A stretch of 52,589 bases of DNA. Origin: an uncultured Muribaculaceae bacterium. Lineage in GTDB: Bacteria > Bacteroidota > Bacteroidia > Bacteroidales > Muribaculaceae. Below, in pieces: positions 1-8,572 of the stretch. Within the stretch, counting starts at the first letter, position 1. Every line of letters starts with the position of its first letter. The notes below the pieces were generated by a model. That model was not told the DNA's origin and made no database searches. It saw nothing but the letters and a program-made list of their open reading frames with translations. The stretch lies in contig CANQRV010000013.1 in NCBI GenBank assembly GCA_947626355.1, positions 1-52,589 of the forward strand, given 5' to 3'. Both the position numbers and the translations under genes were made by a program.

Positions 1-11
1 TGGGCCCGAAC

Positions 12-110
12 GTAGGGACATGCCTCCGGCATGTTTCGATGAGCGGCGAATCCGGGACCCGGGACGTGGGACGTGGGACGTGGGGAAACGTGCCGGAGGC
101 ACGTCCCTAC
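12..110. repeat. Palindromic interspersed repeat, family B copy 1
   Basis: Ends are GTAGGGAC (12-19) and GTCCCTAC (103-110), an inverted repeat. Each end carries its own small palindrome (ATGCCTCCGGCAT on the left, GTGCCGGAGGCAC on the right). The middle has a triplicated GGACGTGGG motif. Close copies lie at 17049-17135 and 21302-21398, and a right half at 23160-23211. It resembles REP/BIME-type elements; no transposase is seen in the window. Confidence 0.85.
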
Positions 111-175
111 AGACCGGTAAAGGCAGGGCCAGGAATGCAATAAATACATTGAAATATAAATCAACACAATACTTT

Positions 176-2305
176 ATGAACCGGATAAGCAAATATTTGT
201 TTGGAGCAGCCGCACTGGCGCTCCTCGCAGGCTGCAGCGACGAGATCGTCCACGACGACAACGGCAACGGCAGCGTCACCGACGACGGCCCGGGCCTCTA
301 CATCGGCGTCAACTTCTCCCTCCCGGGTGCCGGACAGGGAACACGAAGCACCACCGACGGCGACGACTCATCTGACGGCGGAGAGGAAATCGGCACGAAG
401 GTCGAGAACAACATCAACGAGGTGCTCCTGATTCTGGCGCGCCAGAACGACAACGGCCTCATAGCCTACACCATCGTGCCTGAGCAGAAGATCATCTACT
501 CCCCCGGCGCGGAGGATGTCAAGCCTTTCTACACGGCCACGGCGAAATTCTTCGAGAACGCGCTCGACGACTATTACGCCGACGCCACCACGGTGCCTCA
601 GCCGGGCCAGAACCGCGACGTCAACGTGTTTGTGGTCTGCAACCCCAACAACTGGATCCTCGACGAGCTGGAGAAGGCTCAATACGGCAGCACCGACTGG
701 ACCAACGCCCACAGCAAGGTCACCGTCAACGGCCAGCAGACAGAAGGAGTCATCTGGTCGAGCGGCAACGGCGGCAACTTCCTGATGAGCAACTCGCGCA
801 TCGCCACCCGCCAGATTCCCGCCGCCCTCGCGGCCTGGGACAACTACACCACCGAGGACAAATGCTTCCACCTCTCCGACACCAACGGCACAGGCGAGAA
901 CGTGATCGACAACAGCGCCGCAGGCAACGGCGGCGCCATCGACGTGCAGCGCGCGGCCGCCCGCTTCGACTTCAGGGACGGCTCCCCTTCCGACACACCC
1001 GACAACACCTACAACGTGGTGTTCCTCAAGGACGACTCCAACAAAGACGACACGAACAAGCCGGTGGTCAGCGTGACGCTCAACAAGATGGCGCTCGTCA
1101 ACATGACCAACGCCTGCTACTACTTCAAGCGCGTCTCCGCCAACGGCCTTCCGGCCGACGCACAGCTCTGCAGCCCGGAGAAGCCCTGGACCAACGGCTC
1201 CGGCGGCAACTACGTGGTGAGCTACTACAACGGCAGGACAGGATATACCATCCCGCTTGAGGGCAACTACAGCAATTTCTTCAACTACCCCTTCTTCAAC
1301 GAGGACGGCAGCATCGACAACACCTCCATCCAGAACGGCGACCGCTGGGGCACGGTACGCATCGAGGACGTGCTGAAAAGCACCGCCAATGATGCATCCA
1401 ATACCTACAAGATCTGGCGCTACTGCACGGAGAACGCCATTCCGGCAGGCAGCGGCCCCGACCAGAGCAAGAACGAGGTGAACGGCAACTCCACAGGCAT
1501 CGTGTTCAAGGCCAGGATCAACGGCAATGAGGCGCTGCTCAACGAGTCAGTCGACGAGTCGGTGAAAGACCTCATCCGCACACTCCAGAATCAGCCGAAA
1601 GAAAACACTCCGCTGACAGCTCCGCTGCATGACACCAACACAGACCCGATCCTCTATTCCTTCAACGGTCTCTTCTACGTGACATGGCCCAATGTGGTGA
1701 AGGCCGCCATCAAGGCTTCCTTCTCCTACACCGTGACCACAGCGGGAGCAATCGAGCCTGAATGGAACCGCTCCAACTCGCTCTACAAGGCAGTGTTCGG
1801 CGACGGCGGAGTCGGCAGATTCACGTGGACGATAAACGGCACCGAAACAACGCTCACCGATACTATGGAGCCTGACCCGAACTCACCGAACAGCATGTGG
1901 AACACCTGGAACGCCGCAGGACGCCCTGCCGACAATCCCGATGATGACAACGATTCCCACGACAACTTCAAGAAGGCCATGACCAACGCCGGCTTCACGC
2001 TCTACCAGAGCAGCAACGACGCCGACCAGGGCTGGGGCTACTACTGCTACTATTACTACTGGAACCGCCACAACGACAACCTCAACAACGGCGTCATGGG
2101 CCCGATGGAGTTCGCCGTGGTCCGCAACAACGTCTACAAGCTGGCCGTGACCGGCATCCACGCCGTAGGCCATCCCCGCATCTCGGAGAACGACCCCGAC
2201 AAGCCGACCCCCGACACTCCAGACGAGGACACGAAGCTGTACATCACCGTACAGTGCCGCGTGCTCCCGTGGGTAGTACGCAAAAACGACATCGTCTTCG
2301 ACTAA
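176..2305 (+). CDS. Mfa1-like major fimbrial subunit (lipoprotein)
   Basis: Predicted 709-aa secreted fimbrillin. The start at 176 gives a lipoprotein signal peptide with lipobox LLAGC (Cys20); an upstream in-frame ATG at 20 would translate a repeat and is rejected. After the lipobox comes an acidic linker and GTRST (Arg57), a plausible Arg-protease maturation site as known for Porphyromonas fimbrillins. The C-terminal stretch EFAVVRNNVYKL, then LPWVVRKNDIVFD, is typical of Mfa1-family major subunits, where the last strand is donated during polymerisation. It is first of four co-directional fimbrial genes and is followed by the anchor-type gene. No clear promoter was found; a family B repeat lies just upstream. 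The exact family is inferred from remembered motifs, not a search. Confidence 0.8.
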   Translation: MNRISKYLFGAAALALLAGCSDEIVHDDNGNGSVTDDGPGLYIGVNFSLPGAGQGTRSTTDGDDSSDGGEEIGTKVENNINEVLLILARQNDNGLIAYTIVPEQKIIYSPGAEDVKPFYTATAKFFENALDDYYADATTVPQPGQNRDVNVFVVCNPNNWILDELEKAQYGSTDWTNAHSKVTVNGQQTEGVIWSSGNGGNFLMSNSRIATRQIPAALAAWDNYTTEDKCFHLSDTNGTGENVIDNSAAGNGGAIDVQRAAARFDFRDGSPSDTPDNTYNVVFLKDDSNKDDTNKPVVSVTLNKMALVNMTNACYYFKRVSANGLPADAQLCSPEKPWTNGSGGNYVVSYYNGRTGYTIPLEGNYSNFFNYPFFNEDGSIDNTSIQNGDRWGTVRIEDVLKSTANDASNTYKIWRYCTENAIPAGSGPDQSKNEVNGNSTGIVFKARINGNEALLNESVDESVKDLIRTLQNQPKENTPLTAPLHDTNTDPILYSFNGLFYVTWPNVVKAAIKASFSYTVTTAGAIEPEWNRSNSLYKAVFGDGGVGRFTWTINGTETTLTDTMEPDPNSPNSMWNTWNAAGRPADNPDDDNDSHDNFKKAMTNAGFTLYQSSNDADQGWGYYCYYYYWNRHNDNLNNGVMGPMEFAVVRNNVYKLAVTGIHAVGHPRISENDPDKPTPDTPDEDTKLYITVQCRVLPWVVRKNDIVFD

Positions 2306-2465
2306 ACGAGTCATTGTCCTGACCCCCGAAGGTAATATGCCTTAACCAGCATGTAGGGAATGTTCGAGGAATCCGGGGACAGCGACACGATATAGCGGGC
2401 AGGGGCTTTGCGGCCCCTGACCGCACCAAAGTTAAACCGCCGGCAACGCCGGCCAAAGAAACATC

Positions 2466-3509
2466 ATGACAACAATGGAAATATTCAGACCATACGGTGT
2501 CAAAGGGCTGCTGAGGAGCGTCATGGCGGCTGCGGCGGCCATTACCGCCCCGGCCATGCTCACCTCATGCGATGCCGTGATCGACGACGCCCTTCCCGAG
2601 TGTCGCGAGGGGCTCGAGGTACGTTTCATCTACGACTACAACATGGAATGGGCCAACGCATTCCCGTCGCAGTCGCATTGCCTCACGCTTTACGTCTACG
2701 ATAAGGAAGGACGCCTGGTTAAGACCCAGAGCGAGGTGGGTGAACCGCTCGCCGACGAGAACTACCGGATGCACGTAGACCTCGAGCCGGGAGAATATAC
2801 CCTGATGGCATACAGCGGCATCGACTGCGCCGACGCCTCGTTCTCGTTCACCTCCGACCCGGAGACGACACTTCTCCCCGACCTCGACCTGCGCCTCAGG
2901 GTGTCGCTTCTCGAAGGGACGGAGGGGCATCGGCTCCACACCCTTCTCTGGGGGCGCGTGGAGGCCACAGTGCCCGAGGGGGAGACGCTGGAATACACCA
3001 CCGTCACTGTGCCGATGATGAAGGACACCAATAACATCCGCGTGATGCTCTGCAACCTCAGCGGCGAGCCGCTGGGCGAGGATGACTTCACCGTGGCCAT
3101 CACCGACGACAACACCCTGCTCTCGTCGGCCACCAACGACGTGCTCCCCGCGGGCGAGGTGACATACCGTCCCTGGACCAAGGGTACGGCATCGGCCGGC
3201 GTGCTTCCCGACGGAGCGGAGAGCGTGATCGCCTACTCCGAGCTGAGCACCTCGCGCCTGATCGCCGGCCATGACGCACGGCTTGTGGTGACCCGCACAC
3301 GCGATGACCGCAAGATCATCGACGTGCCCCTCATCAACTTCCTGCTGCTGCTGAAGAGCCAGGAATTCGAGAGGCTCGGAAGCCAGGAGTTCCTCGACCG
3401 CGAGAGCCGCTGGGCATTGACCTTCTTCCTTCAGGGTGATGGCTCATGGATGAACGTCTACATACGGATCAACGACTGGATAGTAAGAATCAACAACACT
3501 GAGTTCTGA
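2466..3509 (+). CDS. FimB/Mfa2-family fimbrial anchor subunit
   Basis: 347-aa lipoprotein, lipobox MLTSC (Cys35). The conserved opening after the Cys (CREGLEVRFIYDYNMEWANAF, then SQSHCLTLYVYDKEGRLV) is the hallmark of FimB/Mfa2 proteins, which anchor the fimbrial shaft to the outer membrane and limit its length. Two beta-sandwich halves are expected: YDLEPGEYTLMAY-like strands in the first, and an RPWTKG to VVTRTRDDRKI region in the second. The C-terminus, MNVYIRINDWIVRINNTEF, is a typical end strand. The stop overlaps the start of the next gene (TGATG), so translational coupling is likely. Start ATG 2466; ATG 2475 is an alternative. Confidence 0.87.
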   Translation: MTTMEIFRPYGVKGLLRSVMAAAAAITAPAMLTSCDAVIDDALPECREGLEVRFIYDYNMEWANAFPSQSHCLTLYVYDKEGRLVKTQSEVGEPLADENYRMHVDLEPGEYTLMAYSGIDCADASFSFTSDPETTLLPDLDLRLRVSLLEGTEGHRLHTLLWGRVEATVPEGETLEYTTVTVPMMKDTNNIRVMLCNLSGEPLGEDDFTVAITDDNTLLSSATNDVLPAGEVTYRPWTKGTASAGVLPDGAESVIAYSELSTSRLIAGHDARLVVTRTRDDRKIIDVPLINFLLLLKSQEFERLGSQEFLDRESRWALTFFLQGDGSWMNVYIRINDWIVRINNTEF

Positions 3510-4927
3510 TGATGCTGAATAGAGCAATAAGACATATAAGGCAGCTGCATGGTGGCGTGGCAAAGGCCTCCCGGCTGTCGGCATGGCTTCTTGTCGGCGG
3601 ATTCCTGCTGACGGGATGCTCGGCCGACACTCCCGACAGCCCGGCGAACGGCGAGGCGACGGAAGTCACCCTCTCGCTCAACGTCGCCGTGGCCGACAAC
3701 GGGCAGAAGCTCACCAGGGCGACAATTCCCGCCGACTCCGACAATCCTCAGGACGGCGATTATCAGGAGCCGGCCAACAACGCCGAGAAAATCAATACCC
3801 TTCGCGTCATCATCGTGGCGGCCGACGGCACTGTAGAGCACAACCGTGTGGTCAACTGTGATCAGGACGGCAACCCGGTCAACGACAACCTCCGCTTCCT
3901 CGTGAAGACGGAGACGCAGGACGGCAGCGGCAATTATCCGAAGAAGGACATCTACCTCTTCGCCAACGAACGAGCCGCCAACGCAGCGATCTACGAATCC
4001 CTGAAAAGCCTGATCAGCAATGACCCGGACAACCTCAACCCCGACCCCACGCAGCACGGGGGTATGCCGTTCGACCTCATCCGCCCCGGGCACCTGTTTC
4101 CGGCCGACCTCGTCAACGGCATAGTCTACGGACGCGAGGCCGGACAGCCGCTGATAGCCGTCACCGCCGATAAAAACGACGGCGTGGTCACTATTCCGGC
4201 AAAAGCCGACCAGTACATACCCATGAGCGAGCACTTCCAGCTGGAGGTGAGTCCGAAGACAGCGAAGCCGACTACAGAAAACGGCAGCAACCTGTCGCGC
4301 CTGGAGCAGACGGCCAACCTCTTCGTGACCCGCGCCGCCACGAAGTTCACGTTCCGTGCGAAATTGGGACAGGATTTCCCTGCCGGCTATGGCATGAGAA
4401 TCACATCAATAACAGTATCCCAGATTTCCGACAGGGAATACCTGCTGCCGCAGGCCACAGTCTACAATCCGACCAAGGACTTTGCAATCAATCCTGCCAA
4501 CACATACGAAGGACTTACAATTACCGGCTACACGACACCGGCCGGGGCAGGCAACAGCGGATACACCTTCACCCTTCCCGCTGAAGGGCTCGATGCATCG
4601 GCATATGCAGCCACGGCTCCCGCGAAGTATTCTCCTCTGGAATATCTGCCCGAGACCGGGATACTGAGCAGCGGAGCATTCACGGTGACGGTGACAGCCG
4701 ACCTCATAGCAGGCGGAACGGTATCCCCGATACAGGAGAACAGGACCTTCGGTCCCGAGACGCTGACAGGCATGCAGCAGTTCGGCAGCCGCTACGGCAT
4801 GCCGCGCAACACCCATGTCTATGTGGACCTCGAATTCCGGAATTATTCCGAACTGAACGCCACAGTGACCTTGGTGCCGTATATCGGAGTCTGGCTTAAT
4901 CCCGGCTTCGGCATCGACAGGGATTAA
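3509..4927 (+). CDS. Fimbrial accessory/minor subunit (fimbrillin-like lipoprotein)
   Basis: 472-aa predicted lipoprotein with lipobox LLTGC (Cys37). A beta-rich N-terminal domain starts TLSLNVAV and has an Arg in QKLTRATIP (Arg70) at the place where fimbrillins are cleaved during maturation. NTLRVIIVAADGTVEHNRVV is the usual first conserved strand pair of Mfa-like domains. The C-terminus (THVYVDLEFRNYSELNATVT, ending in WLNPGFGIDRD) differs from the major subunit, suggesting an accessory subunit rather than the shaft. The start overlaps the stop of the Mfa2-like gene and the next gene follows after 23 nt, so this is one operon. Assignment to Mfa3 or Mfa4 is not possible from sequence alone. 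Confidence 0.7.
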   Translation: MMLNRAIRHIRQLHGGVAKASRLSAWLLVGGFLLTGCSADTPDSPANGEATEVTLSLNVAVADNGQKLTRATIPADSDNPQDGDYQEPANNAEKINTLRVIIVAADGTVEHNRVVNCDQDGNPVNDNLRFLVKTETQDGSGNYPKKDIYLFANERAANAAIYESLKSLISNDPDNLNPDPTQHGGMPFDLIRPGHLFPADLVNGIVYGREAGQPLIAVTADKNDGVVTIPAKADQYIPMSEHFQLEVSPKTAKPTTENGSNLSRLEQTANLFVTRAATKFTFRAKLGQDFPAGYGMRITSITVSQISDREYLLPQATVYNPTKDFAINPANTYEGLTITGYTTPAGAGNSGYTFTLPAEGLDASAYAATAPAKYSPLEYLPETGILSSGAFTVTVTADLIAGGTVSPIQENRTFGPETLTGMQQFGSRYGMPRNTHVYVDLEFRNYSELNATVTLVPYIGVWLNPGFGIDRD

Positions 4928-4950
4928 AAATATAAACTCTCTTTGACAAC

Positions 4951-7900
4951 ATGAAACGTGATCTTTTAAAATATCTCGCCATTATCCTCCTGCAATTCCT
5001 GATGGTGGGTTGCATGGATGACCTTCTCGTTGATGAATATGACTACGGTGACGGGGAAGGATACATCACCGGAACCATCACCCTGACCAACGTGCCTAAC
5101 GACCTCAGCACGAGATCGGCCGATTATGCAGCGGTGGAAGGAGGCACGCCGGGAGACGCCATCGATAAGATCGAATCACTCTGCGTGGTGGTCTATGACG
5201 CCAAGGGTAACTATATCGATAAATTCTCCGACAAGCAACTCGGCAATTACAAGACAGAGACAATTGAGGAAACGTCCGACGAGTCCATATATCCCTCCGA
5301 CGGCGTGGGTGAAGGAGAGCATAAGGCACAGTCGAAGACCGTACGCGCGACATTCACACTCGGCAGCCCGGCGAAGAAATTCCCTTACGGAGCCTATCAT
5401 ATCTATGCTGTAGCCAATATGAACGATTTAGGGGGTCAGGACATCAGCACTGAAGAAAAGCTGAAGGGAATCATTCTTCAGTGGGATTCTGAACACATTG
5501 CCCGAAACAATCAGATGTTCGGATATTTCACAAACAAAGGCGAGGAAAAATCCGAGGGATTCGGGCCTGCAGTGGTCGCTGTAAAAGCTCCGACAACCGA
5601 GATACACTCCTGGATGAAGCGTGCTGTGTCGAAGGTGACCATCGCATTCGATGCCAGGAATCTGAAAGAGAACATCACCATATATCTGAAGTCGGCAAAA
5701 ATCGTCGACATACCCCGGACATGCTATCTCGGCGCCAACAATCCCGGGGATCCAGAAAACACAGGAGACGGCACTCAAGTGCAGTTTGCACAGAATAATA
5801 CACAGAAGTTTGTCTACGGCACCGGCACCGATTACGGAGAGAACTGGGCGGCACGCATCGCCAACGGACGCCCCATATACGGGTGCAACACAGAAGCGCT
5901 TAAAAACACGGAGCTGTCATGGGAGGATAAAATCAAAGCCCAGCATGAGGAAACGACCAATGCGTTCTATTTCTTCGAGAATCTCCAGGGGAAAGGAGTG
6001 AGCGGCACAGCGAGCGACAAACGTCAGGACGTGTCAGGCAAAAACACAAGCATATCCTACCCTGACGGCGGCAAAGGTGATGGAAACGAGGGCTGGAAGG
6101 ATGCCAAGAAATATGGATCCTATATCGAGGTGGAGGCATACTACATCTCCCAGAACCCCGGCGACGCCACTCGAGGCGATATCAAGTATCGTTTCATGCT
6201 CGGCAAGGACACACATCTCGACTACAACTCGGAGCGCAACTATCATTACAAGCTGACCCTGTGCTTCAACGGGTATGCCAATGATGTTGACTGGCATATC
6301 GACTACAACCGGGAGCAAAGGGATATCGAGGCTCCGAATCCCTACTACATCTCCTATCTCTACAACCACAGCATGATGATGCCGCTGAAAGTAAAGACGG
6401 GAAGCGCCACCATCACAAAAATCAACGCGGAGATTGTCAGCAACAGCTGGGCGCCGATTGCGGATATGAACAGCGCAGAAAAAGCATATCCATTTAATAC
6501 GACAGTAGCTGCAACACATTATGATGACTACATTCTGTTTTACGGCGGAAATGGCGTGTTGGATTCGAAGGCTTATGCCTGCAATGGATTTCTGTCTTTG
6601 CGCAAAACTACAGAAACAGTAATTACGGCAGCATATCCTTTGTCAATGGATAAAAATAAAACGTATTATGATCAAAACCCTGCCCGTTGGAAAGTAGAAT
6701 ATGAAGGGGAGAAGCTGAATACAGCTGACAAATCATTTGACTGGTGCATCAATAACGAGGCTCCTCACGTCGTACTGAAGAGTACTGATGGAGGCAATGT
6801 GTACGATGTAAATATTCCCATGTGGACACGAGCCAAGCAGCTGATCAAGCAAACCGCATACACCGGCAATAACCCTTACGTAGCATATCAGCGTGAGGCA
6901 AAGGTGAAAATCACAATTACGCTCAGCGACGGAAAGACAATCACTACCGGTATCAAGACCGACGGCAGCGACCCTCAGGAGGAGCCGATCACCATCAAGC
7001 AGGTGAGACGAATCGTGAATCCCAAGGGAGTTTGGAGAAGTGAGGGTAAAAATGAGCCGTTCCATGTAGTGCTGAAGATTCTTCCCAACGAGGAGGCGAC
7101 ACAATTCGAGCCGCTTGAATCTGACGGTCCCTGGCGTGCGTATGTATTGAGAAACACCGATGGATTGATAGATCTTGAGGGGTCGGCCAATACTACGACC
7201 GGAACGTATACCTACACTGACAAAAACAATAATACTGAAACGTTCAGTACAATCGAGGGCAAAACCCGCTCCAACATCGACTTCCATATAAAATTCAACA
7301 ACAAAGGAACCTATAATGACCCCAGTTATGCTGTGATCCGCGTGGAATACAATAACTACTCCTGCTATCACCTCATCTTCGTGAGACAGGGATTCGGGCC
7401 GGATGATCTCATTGAAGGACGCACAAGATGGTATACCGGAAACAACATCACGAAAAGTAAACGGGCGAGCAACCCACTCGATGAAGGCTCGATGTTCAAG
7501 TTCGGCAACTGGGACCAGCCCATAGCCGCTTCCAATAATGAGAACGGGAAATCTCCATGGACACGAATCACTCCTAATGATTTTAAAGATAATGCATCAC
7601 CTGCAAAATTAAAACTCGCAGGAAGTGGAGAAGCCTCATGGGGAGATATAACATCACAACCTTATTCATCAGGTTCTTTCGCTGACCAGCCGGATATGCG
7701 CGTAGCTCAGTATGAGGATTATCTTGCTCTCTATAAGAGCGATGATATTGAGATTGGATTTGGTGTGCTTTACGGAGATGGAGCTAAGGAAACTAAAACA
7801 AATATTTCCGACGTTTACGGCCACATGGGATCTCAATCCGACGAGATGGGAATGAGGGGTTGTTTTGTGTATAACTACAAGACAGGAAAGAATCTTTTCT

Positions 7901-8259
7901 TCCCGATTGGCAATTCCGGATATGGACATCGGAAGCATTCCCTTAATTCATATAGTGGGGTATTACGTTATAGCTGTAGTAGTAGATGGGGTTATTTCGA
8001 TGCTGGAGGTGATGGCACAGGCAATTATCCAGAAGGTGTCGCTGATGCTCCACTCTTTTTTGATATTTTCCGACGTCCGGGAGCTATTTATTGGTTGAAA
8101 AGCAATCATGTCAATAATGATATTGGAAACGGAGGTGAAGAGAACAATGTAGGATGGGATTTCAATTATTTCACATTTGATTTTTTCCCGATTTCACAAA
8201 GCAACGTATTCTCAGACAGCAGCTCGGATGCTATGTTTATCCGATGCGTAGTACCGTGA
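4951..8259 (+). CDS. Large fimbrial protein, DUF4906-like, possible tip adhesin
   Basis: 1102-aa lipoprotein, lipobox LMVGC (Cys21), followed by an acidic linker and DLSTRSADY (Arg55 as candidate maturation site). The first about 450 residues are fimbrillin-like (IESLCVVVYDAKGNYID, then YHIYAVANMNDLGG). The long C-terminal half ends in a compact segment (ALFFDIFRRPGAIYW-like region, then FPISQSNVFSDSSSDAMFIR) that I associate with DUF4906 proteins at the end of Bacteroidales fimbrial operons. Base composition is visibly more AT-rich than in the neighbours, especially 6480-8240, which suggests a separate history or diversifying selection. It is last in the operon and is followed by a strong terminator. 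The tip role is inferred from size and position. Confidence 0.72.
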   Translation: MKRDLLKYLAIILLQFLMVGCMDDLLVDEYDYGDGEGYITGTITLTNVPNDLSTRSADYAAVEGGTPGDAIDKIESLCVVVYDAKGNYIDKFSDKQLGNYKTETIEETSDESIYPSDGVGEGEHKAQSKTVRATFTLGSPAKKFPYGAYHIYAVANMNDLGGQDISTEEKLKGIILQWDSEHIARNNQMFGYFTNKGEEKSEGFGPAVVAVKAPTTEIHSWMKRAVSKVTIAFDARNLKENITIYLKSAKIVDIPRTCYLGANNPGDPENTGDGTQVQFAQNNTQKFVYGTGTDYGENWAARIANGRPIYGCNTEALKNTELSWEDKIKAQHEETTNAFYFFENLQGKGVSGTASDKRQDVSGKNTSISYPDGGKGDGNEGWKDAKKYGSYIEVEAYYISQNPGDATRGDIKYRFMLGKDTHLDYNSERNYHYKLTLCFNGYANDVDWHIDYNREQRDIEAPNPYYISYLYNHSMMMPLKVKTGSATITKINAEIVSNSWAPIADMNSAEKAYPFNTTVAATHYDDYILFYGGNGVLDSKAYACNGFLSLRKTTETVITAAYPLSMDKNKTYYDQNPARWKVEYEGEKLNTADKSFDWCINNEAPHVVLKSTDGGNVYDVNIPMWTRAKQLIKQTAYTGNNPYVAYQREAKVKITITLSDGKTITTGIKTDGSDPQEEPITIKQVRRIVNPKGVWRSEGKNEPFHVVLKILPNEEATQFEPLESDGPWRAYVLRNTDGLIDLEGSANTTTGTYTYTDKNNNTETFSTIEGKTRSNIDFHIKFNNKGTYNDPSYAVIRVEYNNYSCYHLIFVRQGFGPDDLIEGRTRWYTGNNITKSKRASNPLDEGSMFKFGNWDQPIAASNNENGKSPWTRITPNDFKDNASPAKLKLAGSGEASWGDITSQPYSSGSFADQPDMRVAQYEDYLALYKSDDIEIGFGVLYGDGAKETKTNISDVYGHMGSQSDEMGMRGCFVYNYKTGKNLFFPIGNSGYGHRKHSLNSYSGVLRYSCSSRWGYFDAGGDGTGNYPEGVADAPLFFDIFRRPGAIYWLKSNHVNNDIGNGGEENNVGWDFNYFTFDFFPISQSNVFSDSSSDAMFIRCVVP

Positions 8260-8307
8260 CGCTCTGCAGATCCGGGTGGTGCATGACGAGTAGACTGACA
8301 AAGAAAA

Positions 8308-8351
8308 GCCGAGGGGCAATCCGGGAGCGGGTTGCTCCTCGGCGCGCTTTT
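8308..8351 (+). terminator. Intrinsic terminator of the fimbrial operon
   Basis: A 12-bp stem GCCGAGGGGCAA / TTGCTCCTCGGC (one G-T pair) with a 12-nt loop, 48 nt after the last fimbrial stop, followed by GCGCTTTT. It is well formed but has a short T tract. Confidence 0.75.
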
Positions 8352-8352
8352 G

Positions 8353-8542
8353 GCACGCAAGAGTGAAGGCGGCGGGGTGGGATTGCCGGGCGACGCTGGC
8401 CGGGGGTGCGAAGTCGACTTCGCACCACACATATCTGCTGGTGCTTTCTGGCACCGCGGAAGATATGCCAGACACGCCTTCGCGAAGCGAGGCTACGTCG
8501 GCAATGATACCCTATGGACTCGCAGGGTGGCGGCGGAGTCAA
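8353..8542 (+). repeat. Degenerate family A repeat between convergent genes
   Basis: Carries the family A landmarks AAGAGTGAAGG, CGCCTTCGCGAAGCGAGGC and ACCCTATGGACTCGCAGG, but the flanking GGCGGCG palindromes are eroded and an extra GCGAAGTCGACTTCGC palindrome is present. It occupies the gap between the fimbrial operon and the terminase gene; I see no gene in it. Confidence 0.65.
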
Positions 8543-8572
8543 GCGGCAGAGCCGCAAGAGCGGCTTTGCCGC
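8543..8572 (-). terminator. Stem-loop flush with the terminase stop codon
   Basis: GCGGCAGAGCCGC and GCGGCTTTGCCGC form a 13-bp stem (one mismatch) around an AAGA loop, ending directly next to the stop codon of the leftward terminase gene. There is no T tract, so it may be an RNA-end stabiliser or an attenuated terminator rather than a classic terminator. Confidence 0.5.

Noticed and set aside
59-85. Triplicated GGACGTGGG as a CRISPR or iteron-like array
   Set aside because: Only three direct 9-bp units without spacers, inside a palindromic repeat.
20-175. Upstream ATG at 20 as start of the first fimbrial gene
   Set aside because: It would translate the family B repeat; ATG 176 gives a proper lipoprotein signal peptide.
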